Shown: positions 48,468 through 57,935 of the stretch, piece by piece
Numbering within the stretch: position 1 is the stretch's first letter
Layout of the letters: each line of letters opens with the position of its first letter
Assembly: GCF_029919255.1 (NCBI RefSeq)
Contig: NZ_CP123991.1
Coordinates: forward strand, 1,171,110-1,235,109
From: a cyanobacterium endosymbiont of Epithemia clementina EcSB
GTDB taxonomy: Bacteria > Cyanobacteriota > Cyanobacteriia > Cyanobacteriales > Microcystaceae
Direction: 5' to 3'
Length of the DNA stretch: 64,000 bases
Program-made: the position numbers and the translations under genes
Notes under the pieces: generated by a model
Seen by the model: the letters and a program-made list of their open reading frames with translations, nothing else
What the model was told of the DNA's origin: nothing
The model's database searches: none

Positions 48468-49799
48468 TATTGAGGACTCGTTTTATTCAGTATTCGTTGA
48501 TCACCATCGCGGGAGAGCAGCGTAGAGATACTATAGCGACGACATAGAGTTTTGTAAAGAGTGCCAAAAGTTCAGAAGTACAGAGTCTTTAATTTTCACT
48601 GAACACCAAAACTTCAGAACGAAAAAATGATAAATAATAGTGCCATTAACGGATACGGTTACGATTTTATAGAAGAGACGAATGTGTTCATCTCTGAATA
48701 AAAGTCTTTATCAAGCTTAAAAGTATTTTGGTTAAACTAAACCGAATGATGTAAAAGTGCAAAGTAAAAAAACTTCGGATTTGAAAACTGACAAAATTTC
48801 TAAAGCGATGCTTTCTAGAATTCAACTAGGCGTTTAATTGTTCCAGAGCTTTTTGATGTCAATTAGCTAATTTTAATAGTCCTGATACCTAGTCTGAGTG
48901 CTTATCAAAAATCTTTTAAATTTTTCTTGTCTTTCCATTAGTTTATTTTTAAAAGTAATGGTAATATTTTATTCACCTGGTTTAATTTGACTTTTTGCTC
49001 TTTACTTAAATCTTCTTCATTTCAAATGTATCTGCTACTACTTTAACATATGACATTAATTTATTTCACAACATTCTTAGATTATTTCTAGAAAAATATC
49101 CTAATCTCTATCTATAAGCTTGGGATAAAAAAATACCCAAAGCTTATACCTGTTTTTCTATCTGTCCAGATGTTCTTTTTACTATATTTTCTACACTCAC
49201 TCCTCTATCTAAATCTATTTTTGTTAAATCTAATTGAGAAATAATTAATTTTGAAACAAATATATTTCTTTATTCGAGATAAAATTCTGATATTTTATTT
49301 ATTTTTTCGGCAAAGATCTGGTGTTTAAATCAAAATAAAAGTTATGACTGGCTATTTTTTGAATAGATTATACTATATTTATCTTAATTCAAAGAAGATT
49401 ATATCTAATTAATGGCAAGCTATTCTAATCTTAGAGTTATATTTATTAGGATAATTTAAATATTTTACTCCATAAGTATATAGATCGTAAAATATTTAGT
49501 CTGGCATAATTTAGTTAAAATATAAAATTTACTAAATCCTGTATAGGTAGTGATTAGAGAGAGTTTTTACAAGTTTATTCATTGACAATGAAACTCTATT
49601 TAATATTTTTGATTTTTATTTGATAGGCTCAGTATAATTAGTTTTTGTAATCATAGTAGATGAAGTATTATTGTGATAACAATCAAGTGGTCAGCATTTT
49701 CATGGTAATAAATCATTTAATATTTTATTTAAGTTTAAATAAAAATAGTATAGTGGGCAGGTAAACTTAAATAAGTGTAGAATATAGAAGTAATTAAAA
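48468..49799. other. Long decayed region upstream of the polysaccharide operon
   Basis: The operon promoter should be within 48470-48650. Beyond it the DNA is AT-rich. A minus-strand stretch at about 49290-49000 gives scattered fragments (LDLTKIDLDRGVSVENIVK; VVADTFEMK) that look like former coding sequence of unknown type, and AAGCTTGGG/CCCAAAGCTT near 49117-49146 forms a small hairpin. No intact gene. Confidence 0.4.
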
Positions 49800-50229
49800 A
49801 GTAGCAATTTTTATATGTAGGTATACCGAAAAAATATTAGAATAAGCACAATTAAAGTTTACTTGAATTCTAAAAAAAATCTTTATAACTATAACAATAG
49901 TAGAATCTTATATATCAATTCAAGATAAAAAATTAAGAAAATTTAGCTCTGGTGAATGTATAAAATAGTACATATAAATAATTTATTTATAAATTTTGTA
50001 ACAAAGAGAAAGGTTGTCTAACTTTATTAGGAGTGAAAAAAAAATGAGATCAATAATACAAATAAAATATTTTATATATAAAAAAACATCATAAGAGTGT
50101 GCAAAACTTATTATAGCTAATGATTAGCTAAGGGAAAAAAGTTAAATTAACTTTGATGAAATCTATATTTTTTTAAAAATAAAACTAGAAATAAAAAATA
50201 AAAATAGTAAAAACAAGAATCGCTCTCTT

Positions 50230-50520
50230 TCTGAAAAAATGTAGAAAAATTTTAGTTTACAAGGTAGATAGAGCTGCAGATCAAAACTAAGGCAATGATA
50301 ATATACTAAATATAGTAATTATTAATTATCAATGACTTAATGTATACAAATAGTTTAGTTAAAGCTAAATTAAAACAATGGTAGACAAAATGAATCTATA
50401 TTTTCTACTACTTTATATATTTTCACTAATCTAGATAGAATCTCAAGTAAAATTAACTAAAATTGCTTATATATGGTTGCTAATTTTTCATGTAAAAATA
50501 AACAATTATTTATTGCTTTT
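50230..50520 (+). pseudogene. IS630-family transposase relic (copy 4)
   Basis: At nucleotide level TACAAATAGTTTAGTTAAAG, then GCTAAATTAAAACAATGG, near 50343-50382 parallels the same part of copies 1 and 2 (TCTACAAGTAGTTTAGC; TATACAAGTGATTTAGTTAAAG), just after the second catalytic Asp region. YFLLLYIF follows where FFLPTY is expected, then ESQVKLTKIAYIWL where WHQIK is expected. All frames are broken. It is the most degraded of the four relics; its ends are not defined. Confidence 0.5.
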
Positions 50521-51240
50521 GCATCCACTTCAATAATTAAGTTCATTAAAACTAGTTTGAGTCATTTACATTTTTATTTTTATATATAAATTATAAAATT
50601 AATTATTTTATCAGCCAATAGAATTCAATTAAGACTGTAAATATGAAAAACACAATAGCTATTCTAAAGAACACTCACACTTGTACTTAATTTTATTAAT
50701 CATAAATATTCTTTTAAATAGATACTCGTATTGATTAAAAGTAACAGTAGTAAGCCTCACCGGACTATCTCGATGGTGGAGTAATTCCTTAAGAAAATAG
50801 AAGTAAGTCGTCAGAAGATTCAAATTATAGCCAGTACAATATCGACTGGCATCCTGATAAATTTCTGTTCGTAAGGCTTGAACTCTTTCTATTGTTTATT
50901 TGTAGTAATCTGTTCTTTAAATATCTATATTTTATTCCTTGACTTATGGATTACTACTTCTAAGTAGGCTTTTATGCATTTAAACAGCTTGTTACTGCAA
51001 TCAATAAGAAAGCTACAATACTATTCTCTTTTACCTTACTAAAATTAATTTTTAATATGTTTGATCAAAGCTTAAATATATCTATGTTCTCTCACTCTAG
51101 TTAATCTTAACAAATGCCAGCTATTTAAACTAAAAAAAAATTAAGATTTTACCTCAGTCTGATAGAAAAAGATAAAACTAAACAAGAATAATCTTTCTCT
51201 TGTCTTAATTTACGAAAAAGGTTGATAAAAAAGTAGCAAA
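50521..51240. other. AT-rich gap with one minus-strand protein fragment
   Basis: On the minus strand at about 50900-50755, 50 codons read QIERVQALRTEIYQDASRYC, TGYNLNLLTTYFYFLKELLH, HRDSPVRLTT without a stop, with composition unlike the surroundings. It is probably the tail of a lost gene; the family is not recognised. Otherwise no features. Confidence 0.35.
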
Positions 51241-52275
51241 ATGTATTCACTTCCTGCTGAATGGTATGAACAAGATGGGGTAATGTTAACTTGGCCCCAT
51301 CAAGATACGGACATGGCTCCCTTCTTAAAACAAGTGTATCCAATTTATCTTAAAATCAGTCAAGTAATTACCAAACGTCAAAAATTAGTTTTAATTGTTC
51401 ATAATTATATTCTTAAAACTGAGGTTAAAAATCAGTTAATTCGCCACAATATAGACCTAAAAAAGGTAATATTTCTCGTAGTTCCAACTAATGACATTTG
51501 GATAAGAGATTATGGAATTATTACTTTAATAAACTCACAAAAAAAGCTAAAAATAAATAATTTTATTTTTAATGGCTGGGGTAATAAGTACAAAAGTAAT
51601 CTTGACAATAAAATTAATAGTTATCTTGTCGCTCAAGTAATTAATCCTGAAGTAAAAACTGAATATATCTCATTTGTTCTCGAAGGGGGAGCAATTGATT
51701 CAGACGGAAAAGGAACACTTTTGACAACTAAATCTTGCCTGTTAAACTCTAATCGTAATCCTCAGTTTACTCAGGAAAAAATAAATAAAATACTGCTAAA
51801 AAAATTAGGAGTTAAAAAAATTATTTATCTAGAGCATGGATATTTAGAAGGAGATGATACAGATGGACATATTGATACTTTAGTTCGTTTTGCACCTAAT
51901 AATACTATTGTTTATGTTACTTGTAATGATGAAAAAGATAGTCATTATCAAGATTTTCAAGGACTTGAAACTGAATTGAAAGACTTAAAAACAGAGGAAG
52001 CAAAAAGTTACAATTTAATTCCTCTTCCTTGGCCTAAACCTAAGTACAATGCTCAAGGGAATAGACTTCCTGCTACCTATGCAAATTATTTAATTATTAA
52101 TGGTGCGGTATTGGTTCCTATTTATCGAGATAAATCAGATGAGACAGCATTGATACAAGTTCAAAAAGCCTATCCAAATTATCAAATAATTGGGATTGAT
52201 TGTTTACCTTTAATTTATCAATTCGGCTCATTACATTGTATTAGTATGCAACTACCAAAAGGATTGCTTAAATGA
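51241..52275 (+). CDS. aguA: Agmatine deiminase
   Basis: AguA hydrolyses agmatine to N-carbamoylputrescine and ammonia. The 344-residue protein has the guanidino-group-modifying fold: LPAEWYEQDGVMLTWPHQDT at the start, NDIWIRDYGII with catalytic/substrate Asp, FVLEGGAIDSDGKGTLLTTK, LEGDDTDGHIDTLVRFAP with His and Asp, and the nucleophile Cys in GSLHC at residue 333. No Shine-Dalgarno sequence is evident before the ATG. AguB lies 1 kb downstream on the same strand, completing agmatine to putrescine. The intervening DNA is decayed, so any former operon has lost a gene or was never tight. Confidence 0.94.
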   Translation: MYSLPAEWYEQDGVMLTWPHQDTDMAPFLKQVYPIYLKISQVITKRQKLVLIVHNYILKTEVKNQLIRHNIDLKKVIFLVVPTNDIWIRDYGIITLINSQKKLKINNFIFNGWGNKYKSNLDNKINSYLVAQVINPEVKTEYISFVLEGGAIDSDGKGTLLTTKSCLLNSNRNPQFTQEKINKILLKKLGVKKIIYLEHGYLEGDDTDGHIDTLVRFAPNNTIVYVTCNDEKDSHYQDFQGLETELKDLKTEEAKSYNLIPLPWPKPKYNAQGNRLPATYANYLIINGAVLVPIYRDKSDETALIQVQKAYPNYQIIGIDCLPLIYQFGSLHCISMQLPKGLLK

Positions 52276-53240
52276 TTAAGCAAAATATATTTATTAGTTA
52301 TAGTGTTTACTTTCCTAGCCTAGCTATTAAGAAATTAATAAAAAAATGACAGTATTGTTTTTTGATACATTTGAGATTTATTTTTTAAATAATTGGAGAA
52401 TAAGGAGTTTAAAAAATAAATTTTCATAAGTTATTAACTGCTAATCTATTATTTTTAGGCTAAAAAAAATAATTAAGCTTGCTAACTTGTACTTTATTTT
52501 TATTGATCATGATTAATGTATTTAAGTTTTTTTAAAAAAAGCTAATTGAATAGTTTTAATAAGAAAAAACTTTGTATACAAATATTTGTTAATATAAATT
52601 ATGCGTTAACTTAGGAGCAAGTTTATGGTAATTTATGTTTCCTCGAATTAACTAAAAAACTTATATAATTAACAGAATTAAATTCTAATAAAATGTGTTT
52701 TTAATCCAAAATGCCATCCCACATAATTTTAGTTCCATCTAATCTAAATCTTCAAAAATTATGTATGATAATTGTTATATTAATAATAAACTTCTATCCG
52801 AGTAGAATCATCAAACTAATTTTTATTACTTCTTCTTTGTGGGTCTGTGAAAAATAGTGTATTAATAATAGTACAGTAATATGATTGTCCAGGGCATAGT
52901 TTGCATAAAATAATTATAGCCAATTGGACATGATATCTTTTCTCTCCAAATAAATACTGTTAAATACAGTAAATCTGAGAAACAGAATTCTCATTCTGTT
53001 TAGAGCCTTATATAGGAGTAACTTAGAGCACAGAAAAGTAAAATTGACATTAGATTTTGTCTGTATAGCACCAGACCTCAATAAGTGCTACTTACAGCAT
53101 AGAGCTGCTGCTTCCCTTTCTATACATAACTTCCCGTTGAACTCACGTTACAAAACGACAAAACTAAAACTTTAAATGTAGAGTAGATAATGCCCACTAA
53201 GAGGTTAAGATTGTTATCAGAAAATTTTGTTTAGTCAATT
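52276..53240. other. Decayed gap between aguA and aguB
   Basis: About 960 bases with no intact gene. A partial match to the dispersed repeat lies at 52417-52470. The final 200 bases rise in G+C and should hold an aguB promoter. Confidence 0.4.
52417..52470 (+). repeat. Dispersed repeat, partial copy K
   Basis: AAGTTATTAACTGCTAATCT at 52427-52446, then a degraded TTTTTAGGCTAAAA, matches the 3' tail of the repeats at 12546, 57690 and (reversed) 61801. Only the tail is recognisable. Confidence 0.45.
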
Positions 53241-54128
53241 ATGATTGATTTCCTAAAAGTTGGCTTAGTCCAGCACAGTAACACAGCAGATTTAGATAGT
53301 AATCTCGAAAAGAGTAGTCAGGGAATTCTGCAAGCAGCTGCAAAAAATGCTCAATTAATTATTTTACAAGAACTCCATAGAAGCCTTTATTTCTGTCAGA
53401 CAGAAGATTTTTCTTTGTTTAATTTAGCAGAGACTATCCCGGGTCATTCTACTCAAATTTTAGGGCAATTAGCACAAGAATTAGGGGTGGTAATAGTCGC
53501 TTCTTTGTTTGAAAAACGAGCAACCGGCTTGTATCATAACACAGCAGTTGTTTTAGACAAAGATGGCAAAATCGCAGGAAAATACCGTAAAATGCACATC
53601 CCTAATGACCCTGGTTTTTACGAGAAATTCTATTTCACACCTGGAGACTTAGGATTTGAACCGATTAAAACCTCTGTAGGACTCTTGGGGGTAATGGTTT
53701 GCTGGGATCAATGGTTTCCCGAGGCAGCACGGTTAATGGCTATGAAAGGGGCACAAATACTAATCTATCCAACGGCGATCGGTTGGGATTCTAGAGATAG
53801 CCAAAACGAGCAAATTAAGCAGAAAGAGGCTTGGATCATTGCGCAGCGCGCCCATGCTATCTCTAACGGTATTCCTGTGATTAGTTGTAACCGTGTGGGA
53901 TATGAAGTCAATACAAATTGTCAAACTGAAGGTATTCTTTTTTGGGGGAATTCGTTTATTGCTGGTTCTCAAGGCGAGATTTTAGCACATGCAAGTGAAA
54001 ATCAAGAAGAGGTAGTGACGGCTACGATTGATTTACAACACTCGGAGACTGTACGCCGTCTTTGGCCATATTTACGAGATCGCCGCATCGACCATTATCA
54101 AGATTTACTTAAAATTTATCGAGATTAA
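53241..54128 (+). CDS. aguB: N-carbamoylputrescine amidase
   Basis: AguB hydrolyses N-carbamoylputrescine to putrescine, CO2 and ammonia. A 295-residue nitrilase-superfamily enzyme with the triad Glu44 (LQELHRSLYF), Lys117 (KYRKMHIPND) and Cys154 (VMVCWDQWFPEAARL). The family-specific PNDPGFYEKFYFTPGD loop and a C-terminal RRLWPYLRDRRIDHYQDL are present. Together with AguA it gives putrescine from arginine-derived agmatine, releasing nitrogen twice. Both genes are intact in an otherwise wasted neighbourhood, so polyamine synthesis is still needed. Confidence 0.95.
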   Translation: MIDFLKVGLVQHSNTADLDSNLEKSSQGILQAAAKNAQLIILQELHRSLYFCQTEDFSLFNLAETIPGHSTQILGQLAQELGVVIVASLFEKRATGLYHNTAVVLDKDGKIAGKYRKMHIPNDPGFYEKFYFTPGDLGFEPIKTSVGLLGVMVCWDQWFPEAARLMAMKGAQILIYPTAIGWDSRDSQNEQIKQKEAWIIAQRAHAISNGIPVISCNRVGYEVNTNCQTEGILFWGNSFIAGSQGEILAHASENQEEVVTATIDLQHSETVRRLWPYLRDRRIDHYQDLLKIYRD

Positions 54129-54917
54129 TTATTGTTAATTTAGAGGTAAACCTTTTATTTCAATAGTTTTTATGTATATGGAACGTAAAGTTTTAAGCCC
54201 TTATTGTTACTTAACTTTATTGGATTAGTCCATTAACAAAAAAGAAAAAACACTAAAAAAGTAGGGAAGTAATAGATTTTAAAAAGGTTATCAGTTAACG
54301 ACTAAGTTTTTGAGGATAAGTTATTAAACAACTACTCATATAACGTCTGTAGTTGTAGTTATCGAGGCTATGATATTGTGATTTGCATTAAAAAGATATA
54401 AAAGTTTCTACTAACCCGGAATTCATCAACATTACTGTTGCAGCGAGAAAAATGTAGTCACAGAAAACAGTAGTGGTTTTGTTGATTTTAGGGGTAGTGA
54501 CAAACATTTCGTTGACCCCTCCTTTTGTTTTCACACTAGTAGGTACTTTAAAATGGTGTCACACTACATATGATTGCCATACTCTCTCAGAAAATTATAA
54601 GAAATTTAACCAATGATAATAAGTAAAAATTAATATTTTCTTTGCTTTTTTTTGAAAAAAATTAACTAAAAGCTTATATACTAAAAGTGGCAATATTTTT
54701 TATTTAGCTAATCCAAAAAATCTGCATAAAAAAACTCAAAATATTAATATGTACGATTATTTATAGTTAACTCAATTAAGTCTAAGTTTAGCAACTCTAT
54801 TTATCTCATTATCTCAAAACTTATAATTGCTCTAATTGGATTAGGTTTCCCTTCAAATTACCACAACATCATTAAATAAATAGATAATTATCAATTATTT
54901 ATTATCTATTATCAGTC
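54129..54917. other. Decayed gap after aguB
   Basis: No gene on either strand. An imperfect inverted repeat AGGGGT... ACCCCT lies near 54491-54522 and could be an old terminator. The rest is AT-rich. Confidence 0.4.
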
Positions 54918-55811
54918 ATGAAACTACCTTCTCTCTTAAAACCAGGAGACTTAGTGCAAGTTATTGCTCCGAGTGGTCGGTTAAAAGAATTGTCTGCATT
55001 TGAAAAAGGATTGGAAATCTGGCGCTCACGGGGCTATCAAATTCAATTGGCAAGTCACTGGAACGCCAGCGAAGGATACTTAGCTGGAACCGATACCCAA
55101 CGACGACAAGCATTATTAGAAGCTTGGAAAAACCCCCACTGTAAAGCTATTGTCTGTGCTAGGGGAGGCTATGGAAGTGCCAGATTGTTAGAAGACTGGC
55201 AATGGAACTCTGTTTCAACTTCATCGCCAAAATGGATAATTGGTTTTTCTGATATCACGGGCTTATTGTGGAGTTTAGCTAAAGAAGAGATTGCTAGTCT
55301 TCATGCCCCTGTTTTAACGACCTTGGGATCGGAACCTTATTGGTCAGTCCAAAGGTTATTTAATTACCTTGAAGGAGGACTGTTACCTCCTCTCAAAGGT
55401 TTAGGATGGGAAAGTGGACAAGCCACAGGAACTCTACTTCCGGCAAATTTATCCGTCGCTACCCACTTACTAGGAACCCCATTGCAACCTTCTCTAGATG
55501 GGGTCATATTAGCTCTAGAAGACGTGAGAGAAGCCCCATACCGTGTAGACCGTTTTCTGACTCAATGGCGGTTAATGGGGGCCTTTAAAGGGGTTAAAGG
55601 GATTGCTCTGGGGCGGTTTAGTCAATGTGACTTACCCCCATCGAGCTCAAGCTGGACAGTAGATCAAGTACTACGTGATCGTCTTGGAGATCTCAATATT
55701 CCCATTGTCTCAAATCTTCCTTTCGGCCATGATGGGGAAAATGCCGCTTTGCCTGTAGGAACTCAAGTTAGTTTAGACGGAGATCTTGGCGTTCTTAGTT
55801 TCATCAACTAA
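54918..55811 (+). CDS. ldcA: LD-carboxypeptidase (peptidase family S66)
   Basis: LdcA removes the terminal D-Ala from the tetrapeptide of recycled peptidoglycan in the cytoplasm. The 297-residue protein has the S66 fold: LLKPGDLVQVIAPSGRL, ARGGYGSARLL, and the catalytic triad Ser111 (GFSDITGL), Glu201 (LALEDVREAPYRVDR) and His271 (PFGHDGENAALPVG). It lacks a signal peptide, consistent with cytoplasmic LdcA. MccF-type self-immunity enzymes share the fold but the length and context favour cell-wall recycling. Intact, in isolation. Confidence 0.92.
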   Translation: MKLPSLLKPGDLVQVIAPSGRLKELSAFEKGLEIWRSRGYQIQLASHWNASEGYLAGTDTQRRQALLEAWKNPHCKAIVCARGGYGSARLLEDWQWNSVSTSSPKWIIGFSDITGLLWSLAKEEIASLHAPVLTTLGSEPYWSVQRLFNYLEGGLLPPLKGLGWESGQATGTLLPANLSVATHLLGTPLQPSLDGVILALEDVREAPYRVDRFLTQWRLMGAFKGVKGIALGRFSQCDLPPSSSSWTVDQVLRDRLGDLNIPIVSNLPFGHDGENAALPVGTQVSLDGDLGVLSFIN

Positions 55812-56329
55812 GATTTATCTGAAGAATGGTGTCGGGATGACAGATTAAATGCTAATGGTTTCTTAAAGGAAAAACTTCTCTCTGTGTTTCCTGTGCTAAT
55901 AGAAAAACATAGCATTTCAATTGATGTAAGTTAGTTAACAGTTAAAATTCTGATTATTAACTAGCTTGGACATGAAGTAACAATCAGACTTATGATTACT
56001 TTCTATCTTGTCTCAATTCTCGAAGCTAGAATCCACTATATTGAAGCAGGTAAGCCTAACACATTATCTGTTTGATCCTTACTTAATTAGTTGTTAGAGA
56101 AGAAAATAACTTAAAATTTGCCTAATAGAAACAGTTTTTATTGCTGGATATCACCTGATTTATCCTGAGCTGTCTGGCTATTGTAATAATCAGAGTTTCT
56201 CTGGATTTATATATATATTTTTTCTGAGTTTTATAAATACTTTAAAACTTAATTTTTTTGTGTTTTTTCTTTATATATTAATAGAAGTAATGGTTTTACA
56301 CTAGTTGTTAACTAGAGGAAAAATTAGGA
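55812..56329. other. Gap with decayed sequence
   Basis: No intact gene. Fragments near 56150-56210 (AGYHLIYPELSGYCNNQSF) may be the N-terminal part of the alpha/beta hydrolase relic that follows. Confidence 0.3.
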
Positions 56330-56580
56330 GTTTTTGTAGCTGTTGTCTCTATTTAAATTGGTAAGTTCAAAGAACAACTAACTAGAGTTAAATTACCAAC
56401 ATTGGCAATCATTGGTGATTTTGGTAAGTGATGATCGAATTGTTACCATTAGTCAAGCGGAAGAATTGATCAAATTTATATCCGACATCTACTAGGTACT
56501 TTTGGACAATACGAGACACGCTTGTTATATGAACATGACAGAAGTACTTGGGAGTTGTCTTTTAAAATTTGTTAAATCTC
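56330..56580 (+). pseudogene. Alpha/beta-hydrolase relic
   Basis: Across frames the plus strand reads KEQLTRVKLPTLAIIGDFG, then DDRIVTISQAEELIKFISDI and LLDNTRHACYMNMTEVLGSC. These match the C-terminal part of alpha/beta hydrolases (VPTLVIWGDxDxIVPxxxAxxLAxxIPxAxLVxLDNxGHxxxxExPxxF), including the acidic and His positions of the triad. At least two frameshifts and a stop break it. Confidence 0.55.
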
Positions 56581-56617
56581 TCAAGTTTTCCTAAAACTTA
56601 TTCAGTATAGGTTGGAC

Positions 56618-57661
56618 TTATAGCGTGTCAACTTCTAACCTCGTAACTTTTTCATCATTAATGGTCAAACCATAACAATCTCGCACAAGATAGAGAGGAC
56701 GTTCTTTGACTTCTTCGTAAACTCGACCTAAATATTCTCCAATTACCCCTAGACTAATTAATTGTATTCCGCCCAAAAACAAAACGGTTACCATTAAAGA
56801 TGGATAGCCAGGGACATCAACTCCTGAAACCAATGTCCAGACAATTAAAAAGGATCCATAGAAAAAAGCGAACAAAGATAACAAGACCCCAACATAACTC
56901 CAAACCTTTAAAGGAACCATACTAAAAGATGTGATTCCGTCAATAGCGAAATTCCAGAGTTTCCAGTAATTCCATTTAGTTTGTCCTTGATAACGAGGAG
57001 GACGATCATAGAAAATTGCTGTCTCTTTATATCCTACCCAAGCAAATAACCCTTTCATAAAACGGGTTCGTTCAGGTATTTTTTTAAAAGCCATGACAAC
57101 TCGCCGATCTAAGAGTCGAAAATCTCCAGTATTTCTAGGAATAGGCACGCGACTCATTTTACTAATCACTCGATAAAACATATCGGCCGTAAAGCGTTTA
57201 AGCCAACTTTCTCCTTGACGTGATCGCCGTTTAGCATAAACAACATCATATCCTTCGCGCCACTTGGCAATCAGTTCTCCAATTAATTCTGGGGGATCTT
57301 GTAAATCCCCATCGATGGGGATAACAGCTTTTCCTTGAGCATAATCGAGACCTGCGGTTAAGGCGATTTCTTTTCCAAAATTACGGGATAGTCCAATCAC
57401 TTTAATTTTGGGATAACGTTGATGATAATCAATTAAATTCGTAAGGGTATTATCTCGACTTCCATCATCAACACAAATAATTTCATAGGTCAGATTTAAT
57501 TGGTCTAAAACTGATAACAGTCGCTTAAAAAGCTGGTCAATATTCGGTGCTTCGTTATATAAAGGAACAACGACAGATATTTCTATTGAATTTATCATGA
57601 GGTCTGTAGGATGACTCATCGTTAGAGAGTAGCTGTTTGTAGATACATTTAAAGTGATCAC
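56618..57661 (-). CDS. Glycosyltransferase family 2, GtrB/DPM1-like
   Basis: A family 2 (GT-A) glycosyltransferase of up to 347 residues that moves a sugar from a nucleotide donor to a polyprenyl phosphate. Seen: ISVVVPLYNEAPNIDQLFKR, CVDDGSRDNT with the first Asp pair, GLSRNFGKEIALTAGLDYAQ, PIDGDLQDPPELI with the metal-binding DxD-type motif, FRLLDRRVV, and two C-terminal membrane helices (VWSYVGVLLSLFAFFYGSF; MVTVLFLGGIQLISLGVIGE). The listed ATG may be upstream of the true start; ATGs at 57619 and 57601 begin closer to the conserved ISVVVP. It is presumably for lipid-linked sugar supply; donor unknown. Confidence 0.88.
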   Translation of the reverse strand: MITLNVSTNSYSLTMSHPTDLMINSIEISVVVPLYNEAPNIDQLFKRLLSVLDQLNLTYEIICVDDGSRDNTLTNLIDYHQRYPKIKVIGLSRNFGKEIALTAGLDYAQGKAVIPIDGDLQDPPELIGELIAKWREGYDVVYAKRRSRQGESWLKRFTADMFYRVISKMSRVPIPRNTGDFRLLDRRVVMAFKKIPERTRFMKGLFAWVGYKETAIFYDRPPRYQGQTKWNYWKLWNFAIDGITSFSMVPLKVWSYVGVLLSLFAFFYGSFLIVWTLVSGVDVPGYPSLMVTVLFLGGIQLISLGVIGEYLGRVYEEVKERPLYLVRDCYGLTINDEKVTRLEVDTL

Positions 57662-57689
57662 TCAGTTAGGACATTAGTTTTTCTAAGAT

Positions 57690-57865
57690 AGCTGTGACAA
57701 AACCACAATAAAATCTAAGAGTCTTACTTTACAGGCATTCTAGAATTCCAGAAACTTGATTTATATAAACATCAAGTTTCTGGAATTCTAGAATAAAATC
57801 AGAATAAAAGTTTTGGAAGTTATTAGCTGTTAATCTATCATACTTAGTCTAAAAGAGCTAAAATG
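57690..57865 (+). repeat. Dispersed repeat, copy B (best preserved)
   Basis: Begins near TAGCTGTGACAAAA, has GTCTTACTTTACAGG at 57721-57735, a perfect hairpin at 57737-57794, then the conserved tail at 57807-57864 (AAAGTTTTGGAAGTTATTAG; CTTAGTCTAAAAGAGCTAAA). Shares these blocks in order with copies A and C and, reversed, with D and E. It lies between argG and the glycosyltransferase gene, both on the minus strand. Confidence 0.7.
57737..57794. repeat. Perfect 24-bp hairpin within repeat copy B
   Basis: Arms 57737-57760 and 57771-57794 are exact reverse complements around a 10-base AT loop. No T-run follows on the minus strand, so it is not a normal argG terminator. Confidence 0.92.
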
Positions 57866-57935
57866 TTCAGCGTAAAAACTATGGTAAGAATCTAATATCA
57901 TTAGCTCCTACCAATGCAAATAAATTCTACGGTAA

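Noticed and set aside
57737-57794. argG terminator
   Set aside because: The hairpin is perfect, but no T-run follows on the minus strand and it lies inside a dispersed repeat present elsewhere without argG.
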